Assembly (NCBI GenBank): GCA_028279995.1
Contig: JANQMQ010000710.1
Location: 1 to 13,323, forward strand
Length of the DNA stretch: 13,323 nt
From: Candidatus Phaeomarinibacter sp.
GTDB lineage: Bacteria; Pseudomonadota; Alphaproteobacteria; CGMCC-115125
Reading direction: 5' to 3'
Shown here: positions 1 through 7,786 of the stretch, piece by piece
Layout: each line of letters opens with the position of its first letter
Position numbering within the stretch: the stretch's first letter is position 1
The notes under the pieces: generated by a model
Seen by the model: the letters and a program-made list of their open reading frames with translations, nothing else
Databases searched by the model: none
Told to the model about the DNA's origin: nothing
Translations under genes and position numbers: made by a program

Positions 1-1
1 C

Positions 2-958
2 GCCCGCACCCTCTTTGCCAGGATGATTGGCGCGACAGCAGATGACATCGCCGTAGTTCCCTCCGCGTCCTATGCGATCGCCAGCGCCGCCCGGAACCTG
101 CCCCTAAGCAAAGGCCAGGACATCATCACTCTGGCCGAGCAGTTTCCCTCCAACGTCTATGTCTGGCAGGAAGCCGCCGCCGACGCCGGTGCATCGGTTG
201 TGACAGTTAAGAAACGACAGGACGGCTGGACCGAGCCATTGCTTGAAGCGATCACCGGCAAGACAGCCATTGTCGCCATTCCACACTGCCACTGGACCGA
301 CGGTGCACTGGTGGACCTCGATGCCGTCCGCACCCGCACCCGGGAAGTCGGCGCGGCACTGGTCATTGATGCCTGCCAGTCCATGGGGGCCATGCCGTTT
401 GATGTCGCCCGCTATGATCCGGATTTTATCGCCGCGCCCTGCTACAAATGGCTGCTCGGCCCCTACGCCATGGGCTTCCTCTACGTGGCACCACGGCACC
501 ACGAGGGCACACCGCTTGAGCAGACCTGGACCGCCCGCGAGAAATCAGAAGACTTCGCGCGGCTAGTGAATTACGCCACCGGTTTCCAGCCCGGTGCGCG
601 GCGGTACGACATGGGCGAGCGCGCCCAGTTCCACCTGATGCCCATGGCCACGGCCGCCCTTGAGCAAATCCTCGACTGGGGCGTCGACAGCATTGCCGCA
701 ACCCTGATCGAGAAAACCCGCACCCTCACGAAGGACGCCGCAACCCTCGGCTTTGCCGCGGAACCTGAAAGCCGTCGCGCCGGTCATTATCTTGGACTCA
801 CCCGCGAAGCTCCCTTGCCGGACGATCTGCTGGCCAGTCTGGCTGCGGCAAATGTCTTTGTCAGCGTCCGCGGGTCAGCCATCCGGGTAACGCCCCATGT
901 CTATACGTCGGACAGCGACATGGAACGCTTCATGACAGCCTTGGAGTCCGCCCTGTGA
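2..958 (+). CDS. Class V aminotransferase-fold PLP-dependent enzyme (5' truncated)
   Basis: The frame is open from the first bases of the window, and the residues before the first Met (ending LFAR) continue the family pattern, so the true start lies outside and the ATG at 23 is internal. Numbering from that Met, the protein has the fold type I core: SASYA near 14-18 (cofactor phosphate region), VIDACQS at 114-120 with Asp116 for the pyridine nitrogen and Gln118, and CYKWLLGP at 140-147 with Lys142 as the likely Schiff-base lysine. A C-terminal VRGSAIRVTPHVY segment (282-294) supplies conserved arginines. Families with this layout include kynureninase-like enzymes, isopenicillin-N-epimerase-like enzymes and cysteine desulfurases. 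The sequence does not settle the substrate. No cysteine-desulfurase active-site Cys loop is obvious, so a desulfurase is less likely. Its stop overlaps the start of the next gene (GTGA), so it is probably co-translated with a transporter that may move its substrate or product (inference). Confidence 0.85.
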   Translation, partial: ARTLFARMIGATADDIAVVPSASYAIASAARNLPLSKGQDIITLAEQFPSNVYVWQEAAADAGASVVTVKKRQDGWTEPLLEAITGKTAIVAIPHCHWTDGALVDLDAVRTRTREVGAALVIDACQSMGAMPFDVARYDPDFIAAPCYKWLLGPYAMGFLYVAPRHHEGTPLEQTWTAREKSEDFARLVNYATGFQPGARRYDMGERAQFHLMPMATAALEQILDWGVDSIAATLIEKTRTLTKDAATLGFAAEPESRRAGHYLGLTREAPLPDDLLASLAAANVFVSVRGSAIRVTPHVYTSDSDMERFMTALESAL

Positions 959-1851
959 GCGACAAGCGCAGCAGCACCGCCTGGGTCCTTCTGGCTGCCC
1001 TCACCGCGTGCTGGGCCTCCGCCTTTACCTTCACCGCCATGGCCCTCAAAGGCATGTCCCCGGAATGGCTCGTCGTATTCCGTCAGTTCATCGCTGCAGC
1101 CTTGCTCTTTCCGCTGGCGCTGAAACTGGGGAAGCTGACGGATGTCCCGCGTGCTGCCTGGGGCTGGCTGACGGCTCTTGCGGTCGTGGGCAATGTCGCA
1201 CCGTTCTATGTCATCAGTTGGGGCCAGCAACACATCGAGTCCGGCCTGGCCGCCATATTCATCACCACGATGCCGCTCATGACACTGGCGCTGGCACATG
1301 TATTCGTTCCCGGCGAACGCATGACCGCACGGCGGCTGCTTGGCTTCCTCACAGGCCTCGCCGGCGTAGCGCTCATCGTCGGCCCGGAGGTGCTCCTTGA
1401 TGTGGGGACGGCCAACATCGAACTGCTGGCCCAGGGGGCCATGCTCTTCGGAGCTGTTCTGTTTGCCGCCAACGCCATCATTGCCCGCAACATGCCGCCA
1501 ATGGATTTGTGGGGCCGGTCAGCCTTCACGACCGGCATCGCCTTCATCGTGATCCTGCCTCTGGCCCTCGCCACGACACCGCTGCCTGCGGACATACCTG
1601 GACCGCAATCTCTTCTGGGTATTGTCGGCACCGGTATCTTCGCCACCGGCCTGGCCACAGTGATCTACTACCGGTTGATCGATGAAGCGGGACCGACATT
1701 CATGTCCCTGACCAACTACCTGGTCCCACCCGTTGCCCTCATCGCAGGCATCATCGTCCTGGGTGAGCAGCCGACGCTGTGGGCGCTGGCAGGCTTGGCC
1801 CTCATCCTCGTCGGCATTGGCATCGCCGAACTCAAGCGCAAGCGTGCCTGA
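955..1851 (+). CDS. EamA/DMT-superfamily inner-membrane transporter
   Basis: The 298-residue protein has ten hydrophobic segments, roughly 10-29, 36-57, 69-87, 95-115, 126-145, 157-177, 187-207, 219-239, 250-271 and 274-291. They form two five-helix EamA repeats. Typical family traits are the N-terminal ACWASAFTF, SGLAAIFITTMPLMTLALAH in helix 4, the matching SLTNYLVPPVALIAG in helix 9, and the positive tail ELKRKRA. The start is GTG at 955, overlapping the previous stop as GTGA, with GGAG at 943-946 eight bases upstream. Family members export or import amino acids, nucleosides or other small metabolites, and the substrate cannot be read from the sequence. The overlap with the aminotransferase-like gene suggests a functional link. 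It converges with the PhzF-family gene across 9 nt, and no clear terminator hairpin lies between them. Confidence 0.9.
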   Translation: MSDKRSSTAWVLLAALTACWASAFTFTAMALKGMSPEWLVVFRQFIAAALLFPLALKLGKLTDVPRAAWGWLTALAVVGNVAPFYVISWGQQHIESGLAAIFITTMPLMTLALAHVFVPGERMTARRLLGFLTGLAGVALIVGPEVLLDVGTANIELLAQGAMLFGAVLFAANAIIARNMPPMDLWGRSAFTTGIAFIVILPLALATTPLPADIPGPQSLLGIVGTGIFATGLATVIYYRLIDEAGPTFMSLTNYLVPPVALIAGIIVLGEQPTLWALAGLALILVGIGIAELKRKRA

Positions 1852-1860
1852 CGTTACAGA

Positions 1861-2661
1861 TCAAACTGAAATCTCGCCCTTGAGATAGTCCGCGCACGTC
1901 CCCTCGATGATCACACGATCATCCGCCAGCCGGGTCCAGATCGTACCGCCGCGTGGCGACATCTGCCGGGCCACCATCTGCTCCTTCTTCAGCTTGCGCG
2001 TCCAGAACGGCGTGACATCGCAAAAGGCCGATCCGGTCACATGGTCTTCATTGACGCCATGGGCCGGGGCGAAGACACGATTCACAAAGTCGAACCCGGA
2101 TCCCTCATCACCGGGCGCCGTCGCAATCACCACCTGATCGCGCGGCGCGGCAAACCGGGCCAACGGTTCGAATGCCGGCGTGAGCCGGGCAACTTCAGCC
2201 GCACTGTCAAACACAGCAATCAGATTAGCCCCACTGAGAACCATCCGTGGCCGCACACCAAGCATCGCCCCCAATTCGCGCGGCTCCGCCATCGGCTTCG
2301 ACGGGCGCGCCGGGAAATCCATCACAAGGCGGCCTTCATCGCCGCGGGACACAGTGAGCCTGCCCGACAGCGTCTCGAAGGACACGTTGGCAGCATCAGG
2401 CGTGAGGTGGTTCAGGATCACATAAGCCGTTGCAAGCGTCGCATGCCCGCACAGCTGCACTTCCACAGTCGGTGTGAACCAGCGCAGCCTGTACTCGTCA
2501 TCTCCCGGCACAAAGAAAGCTGTTTCAGCCAAATTGTTCTCAGCGGCAATCGCCAGCATCTGCTCGTCGGTCAGCCATGCATCGAGCGGCACGACCGCCG
2601 CCGGGTTCCCCTCAAAGGGCTTGGAAGCAAAAGCGTCGATCTGAAAAAGCGTCAGCGGCAT
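1861..2661 (-). CDS. PhzF-family isomerase-like protein
   Basis: This 266-residue protein (from the ATG at 2661) has the two-lobed diaminopimelate-epimerase-like PhzF fold. The N-terminal signature FQIDAFASKPFEGNPAAVV (6-24) is typical. ENNLAETAFF (41-50) carries the glutamate (Glu46) equivalent to the catalytic Glu of PhzF. LRWFTPTVEVQLCGHATLA (59-77) and the C-lobe DHVTGSAFCDVTPFW (206-220) are also standard. The frame can be extended to a TTG at 2685, but GGGGGA six bases before the ATG decides for 2661. It lies 30 nt downstream of thiD on the same strand and is probably transcribed with it. PhzF itself acts in phenazine synthesis, but no other phenazine gene is here and most family members have unknown substrates, so only the family is assigned. 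An enzyme-repair or metabolite-clearing role is possible but unproven. Confidence 0.88.
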   Translation of the reverse strand: MPLTLFQIDAFASKPFEGNPAAVVPLDAWLTDEQMLAIAAENNLAETAFFVPGDDEYRLRWFTPTVEVQLCGHATLATAYVILNHLTPDAANVSFETLSGRLTVSRGDEGRLVMDFPARPSKPMAEPRELGAMLGVRPRMVLSGANLIAVFDSAAEVARLTPAFEPLARFAAPRDQVVIATAPGDEGSGFDFVNRVFAPAHGVNEDHVTGSAFCDVTPFWTRKLKKEQMVARQMSPRGGTIWTRLADDRVIIEGTCADYLKGEISV

Positions 2662-2691
2662 GAGATATCCCCCGCAGGCTGGCAACCGGCA

Positions 2692-3513
2692 TCAGGAAGG
2701 ATCGCGCAACACCCAGCCATGGTCGAGCGGCCCTGCACCGGCACCGATCTTCGGCGCGTGTGTCATAGCCATATGCACATAGTCACGCGCATCTTCCACT
2801 GCATCCACAACATCCCTGCCCTGCGCCAGCAAGGTTGCGATGGCGCTGGCCAGCGTGCAGCCGGTGCCATGGGTCGACGTCGTGTTGATGCGCGGGCTGG
2901 TGAACGTGCGGATTTCAGTCGGTGTCGCCAGCACATCCACCACGACATCGCCGCCCAGATCCCCCCCGGTCACGAGCACACAGTCCGGCCCTGAGGCGAG
3001 CAACGCCCGCGCCGCCTCACGCACGTCACCCGCTGTCTTGACCGGCTGGTCAGCAAGCACGGCAGCTTCATGGATGTTCGGTGTGGCAATGAACGCCAGC
3101 GGTAGCAGCCGCCCGATCAGTGCCGCCTCGGCCTCCTGCTGCAACAGGCGGTCCCCTGACGTGGCAACCATCACCGGGTCAACCACCAGCGGCGGCACCT
3201 CGTCATAAGCCTCAATGGCATCCGCAACAGACATGATGATCTCCGCCGAGTGCAGCATGCCCGTCTTGAAGGCATCAACGCCGATGTCGGAAATGACTGC
3301 ATCCATCTGCTGGCGGACGAGTGCAGGCCGTAGCCCCTCAACCCCATGAACACCGGTCGTGTCCTGGACGGTAATGGCCGTCACAGCGGTGGCCGCATAG
3401 CCGCCGAGCGCCGTCACGGTCTTGATGTCCGCCTGAATACCGGCCCCGCCGCCTGAATCAGACCCGGCGACAATCAGTACCCGCGCCAGGTCAGAGGGCG
3501 TGATCTCGCTCAC
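2692..3513 (-). CDS. thiD: Hydroxymethylpyrimidine/phosphomethylpyrimidine kinase
   Basis: ThiD phosphorylates 4-amino-5-hydroxymethyl-2-methylpyrimidine (HMP) and then HMP phosphate, giving the pyrophosphate used for thiamin phosphate synthesis in the cytoplasm. The 273 residues show the ribokinase-fold ThiD pattern. [15 protein letters not shown] (17-31) is the substrate and glycine-rich segment, FKTGML (82-87) follows, and [14 protein letters not shown] is at 111-124. PNIHEA (145-150) is the N-x-x-E magnesium motif. [13 protein letters not shown] (214-226) has the anion-hole glycines and the conserved Cys219. The tail [11 protein letters not shown] matches the usual IG-G-GP-(L/V)-(D/N)H ending. 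The start is GTG at 3513, overlapping the glmM stop as GTGA. The upstream ribosome binding site is weak, so translational coupling to glmM is likely. No other thiamin gene is in the window, and pyridoxal kinase (PdxK) is a less likely paralogue. Confidence 0.95.
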   Translation of the reverse strand: MSEITPSDLARVLIVAGSDSGGGAGIQADIKTVTALGGYAATAVTAITVQDTTGVHGVEGLRPALVRQQMDAVISDIGVDAFKTGMLHSAEIIMSVADAIEAYDEVPPLVVDPVMVATSGDRLLQQEAEAALIGRLLPLAFIATPNIHEAAVLADQPVKTAGDVREAARALLASGPDCVLVTGGDLGGDVVVDVLATPTEIRTFTSPRINTTSTHGTGCTLASAIATLLAQGRDVVDAVEDARDYVHMAMTHAPKIGAGAGPLDHGWVLRDPS

Positions 3514-4856
3514 GCGGAGCGACTCTCGATAACGGTGCAGATGTCATTCACAACCCGCTCGACCAGCGCATTGTCGTCCCCTTCCGCCATGACGCGGATC
3601 AGCGGCTCGGTACCGGACTTGCGGATGACCAGACGGCCCGTGTTACCAAGCGCCTGTGTACCCGTCTCGATGGCGTCCTTGACCTGATCATCTTCCAGCG
3701 GCGCACCGTCGCGGAACCGCACATTGCGCAGCAGCTGCGGCAGCGGATCAAACAGATGACAAATCTCGCTCAGGGGTTTTTGCGTTTCCGCCAGCACCGC
3801 CATCACCTGCAAAGCGGCAATCAACCCGTCGCCGGTCGTTGCGAAATCAGACAGCACCACATGGCCGGACTGTTCGCCACCAAGGTTAAAGCCATTGGCG
3901 CGCATGTGCTCCACCACGTAGCGGTCACCGACCTTGGTGCGGGCGAGCTTCATGCCTTTGCCTTCAAGATACCGCTCAAGACCAAGGTTGCTCATCACCG
4001 TTGCAACGATACCGCCGCCCTGAAGCAATTGCTTGTCGGCCCAGGACTGCGCAATGGCGGCCATCACCTGGTCGCCATCAACTGTCTCACCACGCTCATC
4101 CACAATGATGACCCGGTCCGCATCCCCATCAAGCGCAATGCCGATATCAGCCCGCAGCTCGCGAACCTTGCTGGCCATCATGTCGACAGCCGTGGAACCG
4201 CAGCCTTCATTGATGTTGGTGCCATTGGGTTCAACGCCGACCGAAAACACTTCCGCGCCGAGTTCCCACAACGCAGCAGGCGCCACCTTGTAGGCAGCGC
4301 CATTGGCGCAATCCACCACGACCCGGATGCCGTCGAGGCTCAGATGCCGCGGGAAGGTCCGCTTGGCGAATTCAATGTATCGAGCCTGCGCGTCCTCAAT
4401 ACGCTTCGCACGCCCGATGCTCGAGGGTGCTGCAAGGCCATCTGCCAGGCCGTTGTCCATGTGATGTTCGATCGCATGCTCGACATCATCGGAGAGCTTG
4501 TAGCCGTCGGGTCCAAACAGCTTGATGCCATTATCACCAAAGCCATTGTGCGAGGCGGAAATCATCACACCAAGATCTGCCCTCAGCGAGCGCGTCAGCA
4601 TCGCCACCGCCGGCGTCGGCAGCGGGCCGAACTGGAAGACGTCCATGCCGACAGATGTAAATCCAGCGACCAGCGCATTTTCGATCATGTAGCCCGACAG
4701 GCGCGTATCCTTGCCGATCACCACCCGGTGGCGGTGCTCACCGCGCGTGAAAACACGCCCGGCTGCCATGCCCACCTTCAGGGCAGTTGAAGCGGTCATC
4801 GGTTCAAGGTTTGCACGGCCACGAATGCCGTCGGTTCCAAAATATTTGCGTGACAT
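3510..4856 (-). CDS. glmM: Phosphoglucosamine mutase
   Basis: GlmM interconverts glucosamine-6-phosphate and glucosamine-1-phosphate, supplying UDP-N-acetylglucosamine for peptidoglycan and lipopolysaccharide. The 448-residue protein is full length for the family and has its four-domain plan. The N-terminus is [10 protein letters not shown] (4-13). The catalytic phosphoserine loop is [17 protein letters not shown] (96-112), with Ser102 the phosphorylated residue. The magnesium loop is DGDADR (243-248). The sugar-binding loop is GGEQSGH (326-332), and the C-terminal phosphate-binding loop is [12 protein letters not shown] (412-423). The sugar loop is GEQSG rather than the GEMSG or GEXSG variants of other hexose mutases, which supports GlmM. 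The ATG at 4856 has GGGGGA six bases upstream. folP lies 101 nt before it, and thiD overlaps its stop. Its position next to a Sul-type folP is of evolutionary interest because mobile sul2 genes carry a fragment of glmM. Confidence 0.97.
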   Translation of the reverse strand: MSRKYFGTDGIRGRANLEPMTASTALKVGMAAGRVFTRGEHRHRVVIGKDTRLSGYMIENALVAGFTSVGMDVFQFGPLPTPAVAMLTRSLRADLGVMISASHNGFGDNGIKLFGPDGYKLSDDVEHAIEHHMDNGLADGLAAPSSIGRAKRIEDAQARYIEFAKRTFPRHLSLDGIRVVVDCANGAAYKVAPAALWELGAEVFSVGVEPNGTNINEGCGSTAVDMMASKVRELRADIGIALDGDADRVIIVDERGETVDGDQVMAAIAQSWADKQLLQGGGIVATVMSNLGLERYLEGKGMKLARTKVGDRYVVEHMRANGFNLGGEQSGHVVLSDFATTGDGLIAALQVMAVLAETQKPLSEICHLFDPLPQLLRNVRFRDGAPLEDDQVKDAIETGTQALGNTGRLVIRKSGTEPLIRVMAEGDDNALVERVVNDICTVIESRSA

Positions 4857-4957
4857 GAAATGTCCCCCGCGTCGTCCTGCCGGCCTATGCGACCGTTATT
4901 TGACGCGCACTATAGACAAAGGCGTTGTTTACTAGGTTAACGAATGTTTTCAGCGTA
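4857..4957 (-). other. folP-glmM intergenic region (possible glmM promoter)
   Basis: This 101-nt gap is clearly more AT-rich in its folP-proximal half (about 4905-4957) than the flanking genes. On the minus strand it contains TATAGT (5 of 6 to the sigma-70 -10 box) about 50 nt before the glmM ATG. No good -35 box sits 16-19 nt upstream, and the nearest TTAACC is 20 nt away. The only firm element is the glmM ribosome binding site GGGGGA at 4863-4868. No terminator hairpin follows the folP stop, so read-through from folP is equally possible. Confidence 0.35.
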
Positions 4958-5782
4958 TTACCGGGTTTGCGGCGCATGCGCGCCATCCAGCGCACCGGTG
5001 ACAGCCAGCGCATCCCGGAGCGCTCCCGGTGCATGGGTGCGGATATAACGGGCTCCGGCCTTCGCTGCAAACATCTCGGCAGCCAGCGTCGCCGGCCCGA
5101 TATCCGCCACATCCCGGCCGGTCATTTTGCGCAGGAAACTCTTGCGGGAAACCGACACCAGCACCGGAAGATCATACCGCGCTTCCAGGCGGTTCAGGTC
5201 ACGCAGCACGGTGAGAGAGACATCCGGATCGGTCCCCAGAAAGAATCCCATTCCCGGATCCAGAACACACCGCTCGCGCGCAATCCCGGCTGCCTGCAAT
5301 GCAGCGAGCCGTGCGTCAAAAAAGGAGAATATCCGGTCCCATATGTCCGCGGCGTCGACATCCTGCCGCTGCGCCCGCCCACGCCCCTGCACCCCATGCA
5401 TGATGATGAGCTTCGCCGACGCACTGGCCAGCGCCGGATATATCTCCGCATGCGGAAACCCCTGAATGTCATTGAGGTAGGGAACACCATGCCCAAGTGC
5501 CCACAGCTGAACATCAGGCTCGAAACTGTCGACCGAAACGGGAATACCCGCCTCGACAAGCTGCGGCAACACACGGCCCAGGCGTGCAATTTCCTCAGCC
5601 GCCCCCACATCCGCAGAATCCGGATGGCTGGACGCCGGCCCCAGATCAATCATGTCTGCGCCCTGCGCCACCAGCGCCTGGGCGTGATCCACCGCCGCCT
5701 GCGGGTCGAGATATCTGCCACCGTCAGAAAAGGAATCGGCGGTGATGTTCACAATGCCAAGCAAGGTCGGCGAAGAGGTCAT
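4958..5782 (-). CDS. folP: Dihydropteroate synthase, Sul1/Sul2-type (sulfonamide-insensitive class)
   Basis: The enzyme condenses 6-hydroxymethyl-7,8-dihydropterin pyrophosphate with p-aminobenzoate to give dihydropteroate in folate synthesis. The 274-residue TIM barrel differs from usual FolP and follows Sul enzymes as I remember them: GIVNITADSFSDGGRYL (9-25), IDLGPASSHPDS (45-56) where most FolPs have an EST-R-PG type loop, VPYLNDIQGFP (100-110), LDPGMGFFLG (174-183), SVSRKSFLRKMTGR (210-223) and IRTHAPGALRD (247-257). The FFLG loop is about two residues longer than the usual DPG-GFGK-N form, and extra residues here with a Phe are the recognised Sul hallmark. The length lies between Sul2 (271) and Sul1 (279). 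ATG 5782 is preferred over TTG 5797 because the latter lies in the ftsH terminator T-run and has no ribosome binding site. A GGA lies about 10 nt before the ATG. It is flanked by ftsH and glmM, so it is the housekeeping copy in its native locus, not a cassette. Drug insensitivity is inferred, not shown. Confidence 0.93.
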   Translation of the reverse strand: MTSSPTLLGIVNITADSFSDGGRYLDPQAAVDHAQALVAQGADMIDLGPASSHPDSADVGAAEEIARLGRVLPQLVEAGIPVSVDSFEPDVQLWALGHGVPYLNDIQGFPHAEIYPALASASAKLIIMHGVQGRGRAQRQDVDAADIWDRIFSFFDARLAALQAAGIARERCVLDPGMGFFLGTDPDVSLTVLRDLNRLEARYDLPVLVSVSRKSFLRKMTGRDVADIGPATLAAEMFAAKAGARYIRTHAPGALRDALAVTGALDGAHAPQTR

Positions 5783-5795
5783 GAGGGAAACATCC

Positions 5796-5836
5796 AAAAA
5801 AGCGAAAGGCCCGGGAGCATAAACGCCCGGGCCTTT
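5796..5836 (-). terminator. Intrinsic terminator after ftsH
   Basis: A perfect 11-bp inverted repeat (AAAGGCCCGGG at 5805-5815 with CCCGGGCCTTT at 5826-5836) encloses a 10-nt loop. Reading on the minus strand, it is followed after CGC by six T (5801-5796). It begins 21 nt after the ftsH stop. The T-run ends only 13 nt before the preferred folP ATG, so folP must be expressed by read-through or from a promoter inside the ftsH 3' end. Confidence 0.88.
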
Positions 5837-5857
5837 GCGAAACAGTGGTGGCAGCGC

Positions 5858-7786
5858 CTAAGTGCCCTGCGGCTCGGCACCTGGAGGAACGTTGCCGGTA
5901 TCACCCGACGGACGCCGCCCCGCAGACGGCACCGATGACGGGGTACCCTGCTCAGGGGTGATGTCATCATCCGTATTGCGCTCGGGCTTCGTGCCCTTCA
6001 GCAACGCCTTGATCTCATCGCCGGACAGCGTTTCGTATTCCAGCAAGCCCTGGCCGATGATCTCAAGTTCATCCCGCTTCTCCGTGAGGATGCGCGTGGC
6101 TTCCTCATGACCGGCCTTCACAAGACGCGCCACTTCAGCATCAATCTGCCGGGCAGTCTCCTCGGAGACGTTCTGATTGCGTGCAACAGAATGGCCAAGG
6201 AACACTTCTTCCTGGTTCTCACCAAAGGCGAGAGGGCCAAGAGAGTCCGACATGCCCCAGCGGGTGACCATGTTCTTGGCAAGCTTGGTGGCCTGCTCAA
6301 TGTCGGAGCCGGCGCCCGCGGTCACGGCATCGTGGCCAAACACAATCTCTTCCGCAACACGGCCACCCATCAGGATCGCCATGCGCGACGTCATCTCCTG
6401 ACGGCTCATGGAGAGCTTGTCGTCTTCCGGTAACTGCATGACCATGCCCAGTGCTCGACCACGTGGAATGATCGTCGCCTTGTGGATCGGGTCAGTCGAC
6501 GGCACATTCAGCGCCACCAGCGCATGGCCGCCTTCGTGATAGGCCGTCAGCTTCTTCTCATCATCGGACATCACCATGGTACGCCGCTCCGCGCCCATCA
6601 TCACCTTGTCCTTGGCATCTTCAAACTCGGACATGGTGACCAGACGCTTGGCCCGGCGCGCAGCCAGCAGCGCTGCTTCATTGACCAGGTTTGCAAGGTC
6701 AGCACCTGAGAAACCAGGCGTACCGCGCGCAATCGTTCGGGCATTGACGTCCGGTGCCAGCGGCACTTTGCGCATATGCACCTTGAGGATCTTCTCGCGC
6801 CCGACAATGTCCGGATTCGGAACAACAACCTGACGGTCGAAACGGCCAGGGCGCAGCAGCGCCGGGTCCAGAACGTCCGGGCGGTTGGTAGCCGCAATCA
6901 AGATGATGCCTTCATTGGCTTCAAAGCCATCCATCTCCACCAGCAACTGGTTGAGTGTCTGTTCGCGCTCGTCATTGCCGCCGCCAAGGCCTGCACCACG
7001 ATGCCGACCCACAGCATCGATTTCGTCGATGAAGATGATGCATGGTGCGTTCTTCTTGGCCTGCTCGAACATGTCGCGCACACGGCTCGCGCCGACACCA
7101 ACGAACATCTCCACAAAGTCAGACCCTGAGATCGTGAAGAACGGCACATTCGCTTCGCCCGCCACAGCGCGCGCAATCAGCGTTTTACCGGTGCCGGGAG
7201 GACCCACGAGCAGCGCCCCCTTGGGGATACGTCCGCCCAGGCGCTGGAACTTCTGCGGGTCCTGAAGAAACTCAACGATTTCCTGCAAATCGTCCTTGGC
7301 CTCGTCCACACCGGCCACATCATCGAAGGTGACACGGCCATGGCGTTCGGTCAGCAGCTTGGCTTTTGATTTGCCAAAGCCCATGGCCTTGCCGCCGCCA
7401 CCCTGCATCTGGCGCATGAAGAAAATCCACACACCGATCAGCAGCAGCATCGGGAACCAGGAAACCAGAACGCTGAGCAGCGTCGGCGAATCGGACGAAC
7501 TCGGCCGGGCAGAAATCTGCACACCGCGCTCATAGAGGCGCTCGGTCACATTGGAATTCGGCGGCGCATAGGTGGTAAAGGCCCGCCCGTCCGAAAACGT
7601 GCCGGTGATCTTCTCACCCTGAATGGTCACATCCGCCACAGAGCCCGCATCGGCCTCCGCCAGAAGCTCGGAGAAGGTGATGTCGCTTGTTGCCCCCTGC
7701 TGGGCCGGAGCCTGAAACAGGTTGAACAGCGCCACCAGCAACAATGCGATGATGACCCAAAGCGCGAAATTGCGAAAATTATTCAC
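5858..7786 (-). CDS. ftsH: ATP-dependent zinc metalloprotease FtsH
   Basis: FtsH is a hexameric inner-membrane AAA+ protease that degrades misassembled membrane proteins and selected regulators. The 642 residues include TM1 (about 8-25), a periplasmic domain (about 30-102), TM2 (about 104-124), and the AAA module with Walker A GPPGTGKT (195-202), pore motif FVG (228-230), Walker B IIFIDEID (250-257) and the arginine-finger region ATNRPD to RPGRFDR (299-318). The peptidase domain has the zinc motif HEGGH (417-421), and Asp495 in AGSDIEQAT is the likely third ligand. The last 40 residues are a polar Pro/Gly-rich tail. The start is GTG at 7786, giving the family-typical [21 protein letters not shown] lies ten bases upstream. 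It follows tilS after 181 nt and is closed by its own terminator before folP. Heat-shock control is common for ftsH, but I found no convincing sigma-32 box. Confidence 0.98.
   Translation of the reverse strand: MNNFRNFALWVIIALLLVALFNLFQAPAQQGATSDITFSELLAEADAGSVADVTIQGEKITGTFSDGRAFTTYAPPNSNVTERLYERGVQISARPSSSDSPTLLSVLVSWFPMLLLIGVWIFFMRQMQGGGGKAMGFGKSKAKLLTERHGRVTFDDVAGVDEAKDDLQEIVEFLQDPQKFQRLGGRIPKGALLVGPPGTGKTLIARAVAGEANVPFFTISGSDFVEMFVGVGASRVRDMFEQAKKNAPCIIFIDEIDAVGRHRGAGLGGGNDEREQTLNQLLVEMDGFEANEGIILIAATNRPDVLDPALLRPGRFDRQVVVPNPDIVGREKILKVHMRKVPLAPDVNARTIARGTPGFSGADLANLVNEAALLAARRAKRLVTMSEFEDAKDKVMMGAERRTMVMSDDEKKLTAYHEGGHALVALNVPSTDPIHKATIIPRGRALGMVMQLPEDDKLSMSRQEMTSRMAILMGGRVAEEIVFGHDAVTAGAGSDIEQATKLAKNMVTRWGMSDSLGPLAFGENQEEVFLGHSVARNQNVSEETARQIDAEVARLVKAGHEEATRILTEKRDELEIIGQGLLEYETLSGDEIKALLKGTKPERNTDDDITPEQGTPSSVPSAGRRPSGDTGNVPPGAEPQGT

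Noticed and set aside
1871..1886. Short inverted repeat ATCTC/GAGAT at the end of the PhzF gene as a terminator.
   Set aside because: A five-base stem within coding sequence and no T-run; too weak for a terminator.
2662..2685. TTG start for the PhzF-family gene eight codons upstream.
   Set aside because: The extra residues are not family-like, and GGGGGA sits at ideal distance from the downstream ATG.
2041..2994. Long plus-strand open frame of over 300 codons opposite the phzF-like gene and thiD.
   Set aside because: It is antisense to two well-supported conserved genes, and its translation looks like shadow sequence rich in Arg, His and Pro.
3756..4790. Long plus-strand open frame opposite glmM.
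   Set aside because: It is the shadow of a fully conserved glmM reading frame in GC-rich DNA and resembles no protein I know.
4895..4920. Plus-strand TTGACG and TATAGA resembling promoter boxes.
   Set aside because: They are only 5 nt apart, and no plus-strand gene follows.
4958..5782. Reading the Sul-type folP as a recently acquired integron or ISCR-borne sul gene.
   Set aside because: Base composition by eye matches the neighbours. The gene fills the normal ftsH-folP-glmM slot, and no integrase, attC, qacE or IS sequence is present.
5783..5797. TTG start for folP five codons upstream of the ATG.
   Set aside because: The codon lies at the end of the ftsH terminator T-run, has no ribosome binding site, and Sul/FolP proteins begin only a few residues before GIVNIT.
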